Program-made: the position numbers and the translations under genes
Source of the DNA: a virus
Length of the DNA stretch: 28,283 nt
Virus record (IMG/VR): IMGVR_UViG_3300044922_000460
Span: 1 to 28,283 of that record
Strand: one strand, 5' to 3'
Part shown: in pieces, positions 8,084-14,621 of the stretch
Layout of the letters: each line of letters starts with the position of its first letter
Numbering within the stretch: the stretch's first letter is position 1
The notes under the pieces: generated by a model
Database searches by the model: none
What the model saw: the letters and a program-made list of their open reading frames with translations, nothing else
What the model was told of the DNA's origin: nothing

Positions 8084-8482
8084 TTAGGAAATATTTACTG
8101 ATTCTTGCACGTTTTCATTTACTTTAGCAAGTTCTTCTGGAATGAACCAAACCGGACCGCCTGCATTTGTAGTGATGAAATGAAACTCATACCAGTCAGA
8201 GTCTTCAATCTCTCTGGCAATATCAAATGAACCAGGATCTAACGCAAGATTAGTCTCTCTAAATACACCATTATCATCCATGCCCATAAATGTTACATGG
8301 ATGAAATCTCCGAAAGATTCTAGAATATGAAGATTACCGCCAAATTCATGAATGTAACCTGCAGCATCATGTGTATTTCTTAAGATGTTTGAAAAGTGTT
8401 GCCACAGTGGTTTCCAATGCGGATGATCCTCTTTTCCATAAAAGAAATTACGTACGTCTGAGTTTTGTCTAAATGTAATCAT
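8084..8482 (-). CDS. Hypothetical protein
   Basis: This 132-aa protein is not recognised. It begins MITFRQNSDVRNFFYGKEDHPHW and contains a mixed alpha/beta body with a central strand-rich segment (GGNLHILESFGDFIHVTFMG) and an acidic patch around REIEDSDWYEF. No signal peptide, membrane segment or catalytic motif is visible. I choose the ATG at 8482 because it overlaps the preceding stop as ATGA; a frame from 8494 is also open and adds four residues. It is encoded just upstream of the SSB gene, so a DNA-metabolism role is possible but unsupported. Confidence 0.7.
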   Translation of the reverse strand: MITFRQNSDVRNFFYGKEDHPHWKPLWQHFSNILRNTHDAAGYIHEFGGNLHILESFGDFIHVTFMGMDDNGVFRETNLALDPGSFDIAREIEDSDWYEFHFITTNAGGPVWFIPEELAKVNENVQESVNIS

Positions 8483-8628
8483 GCTTTTAACCATTCTGAA
8501 AATAAATTAATATAACGATCAACTGTTGCTACAGAATCCTCGTATCCACTTTTGCCTTCACCTAGCATTGCTCTTAATAGCTTAAGCAAACTAAGTACTT
8601 CAATTACTTCTTCTTTAAGCACTAGCAT
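8479..8628 (-). CDS. Small hypothetical protein, helical
   Basis: A 49-aa frame starting MLVLKEEVIEVLSLLKLLRAML and ending LFSEWLKA; it is predicted helical and amphipathic. It overlaps the preceding DUF1737-like gene by 14 nt and the following gene by ATGA, which fits the packing style of this genome. A longer frame (from 8688) is open but lies entirely inside the upstream gene and has no evident ribosome-binding site. No function is recognised. Confidence 0.55.
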   Translation of the reverse strand: MLVLKEEVIEVLSLLKLLRAMLGEGKSGYEDSVATVDRYINLFSEWLKA

Positions 8629-8794
8629 TATCTCGTACCATAGCTTGAACATAAAGTGGAGTAACATCGGGAGGTGCGCATGCTGCAACTCCGCCCAGTG
8701 GCATCCAACCTTGGTGCAATAGCTCTACTACCATGTTTTCTAAAAGTTTACAGCTTACAGCTTCTAATAATTGATATTGCATTTGACTAATCAT
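8615..8794 (-). CDS. DUF1737-like small protein
   Basis: This 59-aa protein has the short DUF1737 pattern: an N-terminal strand/helix (MQYQLLEAVSCKLLENMV), then ELLHQGWMPLGGV with the conserved GW-x-P-x-GG, then PLYVQAMVR. The family is a small domain of unknown function found in phages and bacteria. The start overlaps the previous gene's end by 8 nt (ATGATTAG). The frame is too short for many gene callers but the motif is convincing. No activity can be assigned. Confidence 0.75.
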   Translation of the reverse strand: MISQMQYQLLEAVSCKLLENMVVELLHQGWMPLGGVAACAPPDVTPLYVQAMVRDNASA

Positions 8795-8993
8795 TTCTTA
8801 TACCTGTTCTTTCTTTAGCTTTAAGTTGTCTTTCCCAATTTGCCAAATATGGCTCAATGGTTTCTTTATCCCATGTGGCATCTGCTCCATGATTAGGTAA
8901 TCGCCCTGAGTACAATGCCATACCTAGTTGCATCTGGTTGATACCTAATCTAATCATTACATCTCTAGTGCTTACTCTCATTTTTGATTCCAT
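8787..8993 (-). CDS. Small hypothetical protein, possible DNA-binding fold
   Basis: A 68-aa basic protein: MRVSTRDVMIRLGINQMQLGMALYSGRLP, then ATWDKETIEPYLANWERQLKAK. The arrangement (short helix, turn, second helix, small wing-like segment, then a helix following an acidic DKE) resembles MerR/excisionase-type helix-turn-helix proteins, but the match is weak. The start at 8993 is ambiguous; an ATG at 8981 (M5) is an alternative. The start region overlaps the preceding small gene by 29 nt and the end overlaps the DUF1737-like gene by 8 nt. A regulatory role is only a possibility. Confidence 0.6.
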   Translation of the reverse strand: MESKMRVSTRDVMIRLGINQMQLGMALYSGRLPNHGADATWDKETIEPYLANWERQLKAKERTGIRND

Positions 8994-9144
8994 GAATAAT
9001 TATAATCGTTTCAAGTTCAGCAATCTTATCTTGAAGTTTTTCATTCAATTCAGATTGTGTACGAGCAACCTTATACCAATGAAGATTCTTATACATTACA
9101 AAAAGTAATGAGCACCATAGTGCTATATCACCGTAAGACATCAT
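8965..9144 (-). CDS. Small membrane/coiled-coil protein
   Basis: A 59-aa frame (two consecutive ATGs at 9144 and 9141) beginning MMSYGDIALWCSLLFVMYKNLHWYK. A short hydrophobic N-terminal segment, about residues 6-18, is followed by a heptad-like helix (SELNEKLQDKIAELETIIII). GAGG lies about 9 nt upstream of the ATG. An N-terminal anchor plus coiled coil is the layout of inner-membrane spanin subunits, and a cell-wall hydrolase is encoded 400 bp upstream, but the hydrophobic stretch is short and no partner lipoprotein is seen. It is therefore listed as unknown. Confidence 0.55.
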   Translation of the reverse strand: MMSYGDIALWCSLLFVMYKNLHWYKVARTQSELNEKLQDKIAELETIIIIHGIKNESKH

Positions 9145-9277
9145 CTATTTTTACCTCTATAATTTTTAATATATCAATTCCAAAGATTCTAAGAGGAATA
9201 TAAAAAATGAATAGCAATACAAATAATGGTATTACCACTGCCAATGAAAACATGGCTTGACAAATATCTTTAAACAT
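9128..9277 (-). CDS. Small membrane protein
   Basis: A 49-aa frame, MFKDICQAMFSLAVVIPLFV followed by LLFIFYIPLRIFGIDI and a mixed-charge tail. Residues about 8-30 form one strong transmembrane segment. The ATG lies 2 nt after the stop of the preceding gene (9280) and the end overlaps the next small gene by 17 nt. It could contribute to lysis (holin or antiholin) given the nearby hydrolase, or be an unrelated membrane factor; the sequence does not decide. Confidence 0.55.
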   Translation of the reverse strand: MFKDICQAMFSLAVVIPLFVLLFIFYIPLRIFGIDILKIIEVKIDDVLR

Positions 9278-9279
9278 AA

Positions 9280-9546
9280 TTATTTCCACATTGCCGATTG
9301 TTGTTGTTGATTCAAAGTCAGACTCTTGACTTTATTCTCAAATGCTACTAATGTAACATATTCTTCTCCAGCTAAGTAAGCTGTCTTATACATATGATCA
9401 ATATTACTATCTAGTAATGCTCTATCAAGCATATGTTTATTTCGTGGTGTGAATGTTTCATCATTCCACTGGTCACAGACGTATTCCTCAAATGCGTCTA
9501 TCTCTAAATTTAAAACATAGTTAATCGTACTCAGAATATTATCCAT
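9280..9546 (-). CDS. Hypothetical protein
   Basis: An 88-aa protein starting MDNILSTINYVLNLEIDAFEEY, mostly helical and acidic, ending in a glutamine-rich tail (LNQQQQSAMWK). No known domain is recognised. I choose the ATG at 9546 because AAGGAG stands 6 nt upstream; a longer frame from 9579 overlaps the hydrolase gene and lacks a site. It sits between the cell-wall hydrolase and two small membrane proteins. Confidence 0.7.
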   Translation of the reverse strand: MDNILSTINYVLNLEIDAFEEYVCDQWNDETFTPRNKHMLDRALLDSNIDHMYKTAYLAGEEYVTLVAFENKVKSLTLNQQQQSAMWK

Positions 9547-9556
9547 TTGGTTCTCC

Positions 9557-9931
9557 TTAGAAAAATAATAAATCGCCAATTTTTACCATTTTAACATTTG
9601 TTCTAAAGCGCTTGCCTAAAGGCACATTATTAAAATGCGTATAGCCTTCTGTTAATTTAGTAGTTCTGAGATTTCTGAATAACATTTTTCGCGCCAATTC
9701 ATATTGCTTATCCAACACATCTCTATCGGCTTTACCTTTAGGGTGGGGTGTTTTCATACCATGTCGTGCCCATGTAAATAAACCTGGATCACGTTGAATA
9801 ACATGACATAGATTTTCACCTGGACGTGCGTGTTCAATTAATACTTGACCTACACCTAACATAGTATCAACTGGTTGGTTTCTTGCCTCGAAATACATTA
9901 CAGCTACGAGACAACCTATTGATGTTAACAT
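9557..9931 (-). CDS. SleB/CwlJ-like cell-wall hydrolase (endolysin candidate)
   Basis: This 124-aa protein matches the Hydrolase_2 (SleB/CwlJ) family. It has the motif VMYFEARNQP with candidate catalytic E15, then MLGVGQVLIEHA, then CHVIQRDPGLFTW, then a C-terminal THFNNVPLG. These enzymes cleave the glycan strand of peptidoglycan, and in phages they serve as endolysins or as virion-associated lysins. The ATG at 9931 has GGAGGA at ideal spacing; the upstream ATG at 9943 has none. The N-terminus (MLTSIGCLVAVMYF) is mildly hydrophobic but runs straight into the catalytic motif, so I do not call a signal peptide. The holin-like gene is about 8 kb away in the late module, so lysis functions are not clustered. 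Confidence 0.85.
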   Translation of the reverse strand: MLTSIGCLVAVMYFEARNQPVDTMLGVGQVLIEHARPGENLCHVIQRDPGLFTWARHGMKTPHPKGKADRDVLDKQYELARKMLFRNLRTTKLTEGYTHFNNVPLGKRFRTNVKMVKIGDLLFF

Positions 9932-10006
9932 ACTTTCCTCCATTTTGTTTTGAGCAGTTAAAGCATACTCAGGCTTTATTAGCTATTCCAGCTCTTTGTC
10001 GGCATA

Positions 10007-10324
10007 TCAGTAAACCTCCACGAAATTAATTTGATAAGACCAATCATCGCCTTTGACGATGAAGATTTCAAAATTACATCCTGGATCAATCTCTTCTTGA
10101 TCTACTCGCTGACAAAAAGAATTCGGGTCGCAGCTACGACACACTTTCATGAAGTCTTCCACACGTCCGTTGAAATCTTCAAAAACATCTTTAATGTCAT
10201 TCTCTGTAAATGTTGAAACAACTTCGACAACACCATTGCAACTCCAAATAACATGTGCATAAAGCTTTTTCCCAAGGCAATTATTCAACAAAAAAGCATT
10301 GGATTCTTCTTTTGAAATAAACAT
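10007..10324 (-). CDS. Hypothetical protein
   Basis: A 105-aa acidic protein starting MFISKEESNAFLLNNCLGKK. It contains alternating strands (KLYAHVIWSCNGVVEVVSTF) and a cysteine-containing segment (KVCRSCDPNSFC). The ATG at 10324 follows the preceding stop by one base with GGGG upstream; a frame from 10384 would overlap the neighbour by 60 nt. Three cysteines in C-x-x-C...C could bind metal, but a full zinc motif is not evident. Function unknown. The 63 nt after it (9944-10006) hold a weak 6-bp stem-loop only. Confidence 0.7.
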   Translation of the reverse strand: MFISKEESNAFLLNNCLGKKLYAHVIWSCNGVVEVVSTFTENDIKDVFEDFNGRVEDFMKVCRSCDPNSFCQRVDQEEIDPGCNFEIFIVKGDDWSYQINFVEVY

Positions 10325-10325
10325 A

Positions 10326-10529
10326 TTAACCCCATTTTTGTAAGATAAAAATTGTGTAAGATCCGTGGTAACCTTCTGTACCACCTGTTGTAATTACATC
10401 TGTTAGTTCATATTCAGATTCCATTAATGCTTGTAATTCAGAGTAGTCAGCTTTATGGCCAACAGCAATGTTTAGTATCTTTACTTCGTGTTTCTTCTTT
10501 GGTTGTGTTAAACCTATTACATTGCTCAT
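10326..10529 (-). CDS. Small hypothetical protein
   Basis: A 67-aa protein, MSNVIGLTQPKKKHEVKILN onward, with a beta-strand/helix/strand pattern (ILNIAVGHK, ELQALMESEYELTDVIT, YTIFILQK). The ATG at 10529 overlaps the previous stop as ATGA, which favours it over an ATG at 10547. The pattern resembles small single-domain phage proteins with a ferredoxin-like fold, but no named family is recognised. Confidence 0.65.
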   Translation of the reverse strand: MSNVIGLTQPKKKHEVKILNIAVGHKADYSELQALMESEYELTDVITTGGTEGYHGSYTIFILQKWG

Positions 10530-10810
10530 ATTGCGAACCCATACCATTTGCCAACAGGCATTATCGGGTTAGCAAGAAACTTGCACATTGGATTTGTGAT
10601 CTCAATGGCTTCTCTTTCTTTCTTTCTTAAGTTGTGCATACATGCTTTTAAATCAACACCACTATAAACATAAGTTATGCTACCGTTTTTATTACGTATA
10701 GAATCTACTGGATCTGCTTGACTTTTTACGATACGTGTACGAACAGTATTAGGTGTTGTTCCAGTCAATTCTGCGTATTCATGTATTGTAAATCTTTGTG
10801 GCTGTGTCAT
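10526..10810 (-). CDS. Small helix-turn-helix DNA-binding protein
   Basis: A 94-aa protein whose N-terminus FTIHEYAELTGTTPNTVRTRI (residues about 7-27) reads as a MerR/excisionase-type helix-turn-helix. A short hairpin follows (KNGSITYVYSGVDL), then a basic helix (HNLRKKEREAIE). AGGAG stands 7 nt before the ATG. It is encoded immediately after the phage RNA polymerase gene, with an 8-nt gap. A role in switching early to middle transcription or in restraining host promoters is a reasonable inference but unproven. Confidence 0.7.
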   Translation of the reverse strand: MTQPQRFTIHEYAELTGTTPNTVRTRIVKSQADPVDSIRNKNGSITYVYSGVDLKACMHNLRKKEREAIEITNPMCKFLANPIMPVGKWYGFAI

Positions 10811-10818
10811 ATAAACTC

Positions 10819-13038
10819 CTATGCGAAAGCGTACTCGCTTTCTAGAATTAAATTAATATCAAGATCACCCATCTCAAGATAAGTAAGATCTCCGTCAATA
10901 TCATCCATTATTGGAAACAATGGATTATCTTTATAAAGTTCTACAAATGTCTCGCGAACTATTCTAAAGAGATTTGGCATGTCAGCAAATAAACAACCAT
11001 AGCTGTCATGAATTGTTGTAATTGTAAAATCACAACGGTGTGTAGTAAGTGCTAAGTGCGCTGCATCTAAGCTATGAATAACGTTAGGTGCTGCTCCTTG
11101 AGACTGCTTACCTTTACTAGGAACCACATCTTCAATAAAACATATTGCTAATTGAAAAGTGTTTTCATAATAACCTGTAGACTTACGTGGCCCAGCTGGT
11201 GGCCCATACTGTACATAAATCTTTTTAACTTTACCTTCTGTATAATTTTGTACCACAGGAAAGTTTACTATTGGAACATTCCATGATAAAAATTCTTCAA
11301 CTTTCTCACAGTTTCTTCCGGCATTCTCAAATATATTTAACAATCTCATCGGCTTCTCTAATGAAGCTTTACAATCTTCAAATACTAATCTGCCCAGCCA
11401 AGCCCCCCATTTATGTTCCATATGAAGTAGCAAGTCTATTCCATGCTTTTTTGCATCAAGGATTTGTTGCTCACCTAGGCCATAACTAGAACCTCCATAT
11501 GGGAGTGTCATAGTATTCCTTTTTACAATCTTTCTTCTCTGTTTAGAATCTTTAATTCTATTCCAGAATACAGGTGATGCAATTGAGCCAATATCAGCCC
11601 ATTGCTGTTTGTATGCTTTTATTTGCGCTACTAATTGATTTCTAACTTCCGAACGCGGTTCAGATGCAGTAATCTTTTTCTTTAATTTAATTAACCCATC
11701 AATAAAGTCTTCACATTGCAGTATTAAATCTGCAGGCATGCGAGCAATATCATGGGCGATCTTATTCCATACATGTGTGGCAACATATGCGTATAAATCT
11801 CCGGGTAAATCTAACGGGATCAAATTTACATACGGTGCTGTGACTTCATCTCGTGTGAGTGCCGCAAGGTGCTGTGATCCATTTGTTGAGCCGTCAATGA
11901 AGCATTCAACATGTGATTCATACTCTAAATACTGTGGACCAAGCCTTAACGCATTTCTAAATTCAATGCATGCAGCTAAAAATTGCCACGGCTTATCACC
12001 AGCCATCCACCCTTGATTTACCTTTGGGCTTTCAGCATATGATAATAAAATCTCTTTATTATCGAGTACCCATTGATATCTGTCTTTGAGACTTATTTTA
12101 TCTGTCTTAGCACCATCTTCACGACCAGAACTTCCTGCCCAGTTACTGGCGATAGATACACATAGCCAAAAGAAACCCTCTTCACCAATTGCTTTCTTAT
12201 CTTGACGCATTAAAAGACCTTTAGCAATATCACTAGATTGTTCATGGAGATATGCCGTTGTTGGATATTTCCTTCCACGGAAATCAAGGTAATACATATG
12301 GTAAAATACAGTATCCATGAACTTATCTGCTATAGATAGAATAGCTTTTGTTTCCCTTAATTTAGTAGTCTTAGCTTGAGGATTTTGCTGCTCCCATATA
12401 TCACTAAATGCATCAGTATGGTTATTCAATGCCCATTTAGAAACATTATAAACTTCTTTGTTTATTTGCCAACCCGTATTTAAGCTCTTATTTACTGAAT
12501 CAAATATTATAGGATGTGTTGCAGGTGTTAATTTTGTTGGAACATCTTTATTACCCGTCTTGACTAATACTTGTCCAGTAGGGTGTTTGAACTCTGTATA
12601 AGGCTCGTAAGGTGTTACTGAAGGTAATTTGCCCTTAGCACCTTCTCTGCTTACACCCTCCCATAGTAATTGTATTGCTGCATCATCTAAAACTTCTACA
12701 ATATATGTTGCATGACCATTACCAGCAGAACCGAGTATTGCTCTAAGCATTCCAAGCTCTTCAAATGAATATAATATGAATGCACCAGTCTTAGCCGCAA
12801 CAGATGAATCTTTCTTTAAACCTCGTCTTACTGAATGCCCAATAATGCTAATGACTTCTACCATTAATATTTGTTTGTTTACAGCACCTCTCTTTGGACG
12901 AGTGTATAAGTATACGTTAGATATTATTATATCTAATATATTTTCTAAATCAATTTCTTTAAGAAACTTAAGAGGACTCTGGGGTGCAATCTCTAGCTGC
13001 AACCTACGGTTTAATGACTGTCTCAATCTATTTCGCAT
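10819..13038 (-). CDS. Single-subunit T7-like RNA polymerase
   Basis: This 739-aa polymerase should transcribe phage genes from its own promoters. Visible motifs are YYLDFRGR (residues 249-256), motif A CFIDGSTNGSQHLAAL with catalytic D382, motif B VKRNTMTLPYG (K506 and Y514, equivalent to T7 K631 and Y639), and motif C TIHDSYG with catalytic D678. The chain ends EYAFA, like the conserved FAFA foot of T7 RNAP. It is about 140 residues shorter than T7 RNAP (883 aa), the loss lying mainly N-terminal to the palm, where promoter-recognition elements reside. TAGGA precedes the ATG. A strong terminator-like hairpin ends only 13 nt before the start, so expression must depend on read-through or processing. 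Confidence 0.97.
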   Translation of the reverse strand: MRNRLRQSLNRRLQLEIAPQSPLKFLKEIDLENILDIIISNVYLYTRPKRGAVNKQILMVEVISIIGHSVRRGLKKDSSVAAKTGAFILYSFEELGMLRAILGSAGNGHATYIVEVLDDAAIQLLWEGVSREGAKGKLPSVTPYEPYTEFKHPTGQVLVKTGNKDVPTKLTPATHPIIFDSVNKSLNTGWQINKEVYNVSKWALNNHTDAFSDIWEQQNPQAKTTKLRETKAILSIADKFMDTVFYHMYYLDFRGRKYPTTAYLHEQSSDIAKGLLMRQDKKAIGEEGFFWLCVSIASNWAGSSGREDGAKTDKISLKDRYQWVLDNKEILLSYAESPKVNQGWMAGDKPWQFLAACIEFRNALRLGPQYLEYESHVECFIDGSTNGSQHLAALTRDEVTAPYVNLIPLDLPGDLYAYVATHVWNKIAHDIARMPADLILQCEDFIDGLIKLKKKITASEPRSEVRNQLVAQIKAYKQQWADIGSIASPVFWNRIKDSKQRRKIVKRNTMTLPYGGSSYGLGEQQILDAKKHGIDLLLHMEHKWGAWLGRLVFEDCKASLEKPMRLLNIFENAGRNCEKVEEFLSWNVPIVNFPVVQNYTEGKVKKIYVQYGPPAGPRKSTGYYENTFQLAICFIEDVVPSKGKQSQGAAPNVIHSLDAAHLALTTHRCDFTITTIHDSYGCLFADMPNLFRIVRETFVELYKDNPLFPIMDDIDGDLTYLEMGDLDINLILESEYAFA

Positions 13039-13051
13039 GATAGTCCTAAAG

Positions 13052-13111
13052 AAAAAAAAAAAATAAGGGGATCACCCCCAAGAACCCCCGTAGGGATTCT
13101 TGAAGGTGATC
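13052..13111 (-). terminator. Strong terminator-like hairpin directly upstream of the RNA polymerase gene
   Basis: At 13070-13111 a 19-bp uninterrupted stem (three G-U pairs), GATCACCTTCAAGAATCCC against GGGGTTCTTGGGGGTGATC, is capped by a UACG tetraloop closed by C-G. It is followed by CCCCTTA and a run of twelve T. A small alternative hairpin, GGGG-TGAT-CCCC, abuts the T tract more closely and would compete with the long stem. The element ends 13 nt before the polymerase ATG, and its 5' half is coding sequence of the preceding 33-aa frame. Confidence 0.85.
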
Positions 13112-13173
13112 GCACTTTGTGTCTTACGTAAAACTTCTGCAAGCAGAATAATTAAAGCTATTCGTACAAGCAT
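13072..13173 (-). CDS. Very small membrane-type protein (33 aa)
   Basis: An ATG at 13173 opens MLVRIALIILLAEVLRKTQS, then ITFKNPYGGSWG and a TGA. AAGGGG lies about 8 nt upstream. The first 14 residues are hydrophobic. It overlaps the end of the 44-aa frame by 16 nt, in the style of other junctions here. Its last third is encoded by the terminator stem, so a ribosome finishing this frame would unfold the hairpin in front of the RNA polymerase gene. It could be a real peptide or a regulatory upstream reading frame. Confidence 0.45.
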   Translation of the reverse strand: MLVRIALIILLAEVLRKTQSAITFKNPYGGSWG

Positions 13174-13292
13174 CTAGCAGCCCCTTTTCTATTTAAATAG
13201 ATTAAGGTTGCTAGTATTATTGTCTGTGGACACAGGCCTAACAGTGCCACAGACGTTACTACTAAGATAGAGTATTGCGTCGGTTCATTCAT
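13158..13292 (-). CDS. Very small membrane protein (44 aa)
   Basis: An ATG at 13292 preceded by AGGAG (5 nt spacing) opens a frame MNEPTQYSILVVTSVALLGL, then CPQTIILATLIYLNRKG and AARCLYE. One long hydrophobic stretch, about residues 8-33, forms a transmembrane segment with a positively charged C-terminal end. It lies in the early region before the RNA polymerase gene. No family is recognised; host-takeover peptides of this size are common in early phage regions. Confidence 0.6.
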   Translation of the reverse strand: MNEPTQYSILVVTSVALLGLCPQTIILATLIYLNRKGAARCLYE

Positions 13293-13310
13293 TAAATCTC
13301 CTAAGCAATA

Positions 13311-13329
13311 CTCTAGCTTCAAGCTAGAG
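13311..13329. repeat. 19-bp near-perfect palindrome at the end of the 142-aa gene
   Basis: CTCTAGCTT and AAGCTAGAG are perfect 9-nt inverted arms around a single central base. It spans the stop of the 142-aa gene and precedes the ribosome-binding site of the 44-aa gene. No T tract follows on either strand. It could be a protein-binding operator or an mRNA hairpin. Confidence 0.55.
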
Positions 13330-13752
13330 GAGTGTCATGTGATGGCCTTTAACTTGGTTAACTATTTCTTGCAAAATTTTAAAGTTCTTTTGAGTTACAT
13401 AGAATGGAGTTCGAGTAGACTCCGTTTTGTTCTGTGCAGTCATTACAGTACCGACCTCAATGATACTCTGCACGAGTTGCCCGTCAGCGACTCTTTTTTC
13501 ACCTAATAATACAATATTACTAGGCTTAATTCTCTTTGCAGAGAATTCAAAAGACCCTAAAGAATCTTTTGTCTTGGGATTGCAATAGAACCACCCTCTA
13601 ATTTCTAGAGTGTCATGTTCAACCGCTTCCGCGACCAGCTTTTGAGTCTCGATATCAAAAGCCTCTTGAGCTAGTGACTTCGGCCTTACTATCCTTTTGT
13701 CAATCAGCATGCCGACCGCGAATAACGCTGACGTTAATAGTAACCAAGGCAT
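13324..13752 (-). CDS. Membrane-anchored hypothetical protein
   Basis: This 142-aa protein starts MPWLLLTSALFAVGMLIDKR, a single N-terminal membrane segment (about 3-17) followed by positive residues. The soluble part is mixed alpha/beta (HDTLEIRGWFYCNPKTKD, NIVLLGEKRVADGQ). The start overlaps the previous stop as TAATG. No family is recognised. The topology suggests a cytoplasmic body anchored in the inner membrane. It belongs to the early small-gene cluster, so interference with host functions is possible but not shown. Confidence 0.7.
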   Translation of the reverse strand: MPWLLLTSALFAVGMLIDKRIVRPKSLAQEAFDIETQKLVAEAVEHDTLEIRGWFYCNPKTKDSLGSFEFSAKRIKPSNIVLLGEKRVADGQLVQSIIEVGTVMTAQNKTESTRTPFYVTQKNFKILQEIVNQVKGHHMTLL

Positions 13753-13979
13753 TATTTATCCCCCATCAATTTCTTAACGAGATAATACGCTGCGCAACCC
13801 GCAGCTATACTAGTTATTGCAGGCGCTAAAGCCACAGCTGTTACGCTTGATGCAATTACTGCACCTGCCCCTGTTTCTACAATCCCAACTGTTGCGATGT
13901 TGGCAATTGTCACAACTCTTGTTGCGGTTAAAAAACTAGCTGTGAATGCTGCTGCGTTTGCTACGATTTCAGTTTTCAT
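13752..13979 (-). CDS. Small alanine-rich membrane protein
   Basis: A 75-aa protein, MKTEIVANAAAFTASFLTAT onward, almost entirely Ala/Val/Ile/Thr/Gly with two probable transmembrane segments (about 20-35 and 45-67) and a basic end (LVKKLMGDK). The start carries the recurrent leader CCAAGAGGAAA followed by TTCAA. Small glycine/alanine-rich membrane proteins can be holins or pore-formers, but this one lies in the early region far from late genes, so I do not assign that role. Confidence 0.65.
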   Translation of the reverse strand: MKTEIVANAAAFTASFLTATRVVTIANIATVGIVETGAGAVIASSVTAVALAPAITSIAAGCAAYYLVKKLMGDK

Positions 13980-13998
13980 TTGAATTTCCTCTTGGTGA

Positions 13999-14298
13999 TT
14001 AAAGTGTACTTACTAATTGGTCAAGCTCTGAAACTTCTTTTTTCAAAGCTTTATTTTCAGCTTGAAGTTTATCAACTTCTTTTTGCATTCTGTGAGCCTC
14101 TTTAAACTCATCATACCACGAAGCTGCATAGGATTCTTTGTCAGCTTTTAACTGAGCAATCCCTTCATTTAGCTCGCGACGTTCTTTAATACCTTTGTAG
14201 GCATAAAGTCCAACTGAAGCTACAGTGATTGCCGCTAAAGCCACTGGATTTGTTGCTGCAGCTACTCTTGCTGCGTTCATTGCGATTAATGCTAACAT
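13999..14298 (-). CDS. Membrane-anchored coiled-coil protein
   Basis: A 99-aa protein with an N-terminal alanine-rich hydrophobic region (MLALIAMNAARVAAATNPVA then LAAITVASVGLYAY, to residue about 34). A long charged helix with heptads follows (MQKEVDKLQAENKALKKEV). CCAAGAGGAAA precedes the ATG by 5 nt. Its 5' untranslated region contains the hammerhead ribozyme, so its message would begin with the ribozyme core after cleavage. The anchor plus coiled coil suggests a membrane scaffold or a spanin-like shape; the function is unknown. Confidence 0.7.
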   Translation of the reverse strand: MLALIAMNAARVAAATNPVALAAITVASVGLYAYKGIKERRELNEGIAQLKADKESYAASWYDEFKEAHRMQKEVDKLQAENKALKKEVSELDQLVSTL

Positions 14299-14321
14299 GT
14301 TGTTTTCCTCTTGGAATTATT

Positions 14322-14378
14322 AAGCTGTTTCGTTTTTTTTGAACTCATCAGTATGGATAACACATCCATATACAACTT
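14322..14378 (-). ncRNA. Type III hammerhead self-cleaving ribozyme
   Basis: Every element of a type III hammerhead is present in order. Stem III 5' strand AAGTTGT is at 14378-14372 and cleavage nucleotide A at 14371 (triplet GTA). Stem I is TATGGAT-GTGTT-ATCCATA at 14370-14352, a perfect 7-bp stem with a 5-nt loop. The core CTGATGA is at 14351-14345. Stem II is GTT-CAAAAAA-AAC (3 bp) at 14344-14332. The core GAAA is at 14331-14328, and stem III 3' strand CAGCTT follows, at 14327-14322. Stem III has 7 bp including the A15.1-U16.1 pair and one G-U. Cleavage is predicted between 14371 and 14370. It separates the 49-aa gene message from that of the 99-aa gene. Activity is inferred from structure only. 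Confidence 0.88.
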
Positions 14379-14411
14379 GAGCAGTTTAAAGACTTACTCA
14401 GGTCTGTTTAA

Positions 14412-14561
14412 TCATACTTTTAATAACGCAAGCATTTCTGCTAATTGAGCATCAATGTTAAACTCAGCATCAAGCGCTGCAATTTGTGCTTCGTGCGCAA
14501 TTGCCATAGCTGCTAATTGATTTTCTACTGCTTGTTGTGCTAATTGTACTTGTGTGTTCAT
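14412..14561 (-). CDS. Small helical protein (49 aa)
   Basis: An ATG at 14561, preceded by CCAAGAGGAAAAATAAA, opens MNTQVQLAQQAVENQLAAMA, then IAHEAQIAALDAEF and NIDAQLAEMLALLKV before TGA. It is alanine/glutamine/leucine-rich and should form one long amphipathic helix, possibly oligomeric. It is the first gene after the third promoter-like element, and the hammerhead ribozyme lies 33 nt after its stop. No family is recognised; the strong leader and promoter suggest high expression. Confidence 0.65.
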   Translation of the reverse strand: MNTQVQLAQQAVENQLAAMAIAHEAQIAALDAEFNIDAQLAEMLALLKV

Positions 14562-14591
14562 TTTATTTTTCCTCTTGGTTAATTGGATTGA

Positions 14592-14621
14592 GATACCTTA
14601 TTGTACTTCATATAAGATACC
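14592..14621 (-). other. Leader hairpin of the third promoter cassette
   Basis: GGTATCTTAT pairs with ATAAGGTATC over 10 bp (two G-U pairs) around a 10-nt loop. The 5' arm is part of the promoter-like element itself. The second cassette carries the same hairpin with one G-U. This could be a 5'-end stabilising stem or a DNA operator. Confidence 0.5.

Noticed and set aside
9944-10006. Stem-loop TAAAGC/GCTTTA between the hydrolase and upstream gene
   Set aside because: Only 6 bp, AT-rich and without a T tract; too weak to call a terminator.
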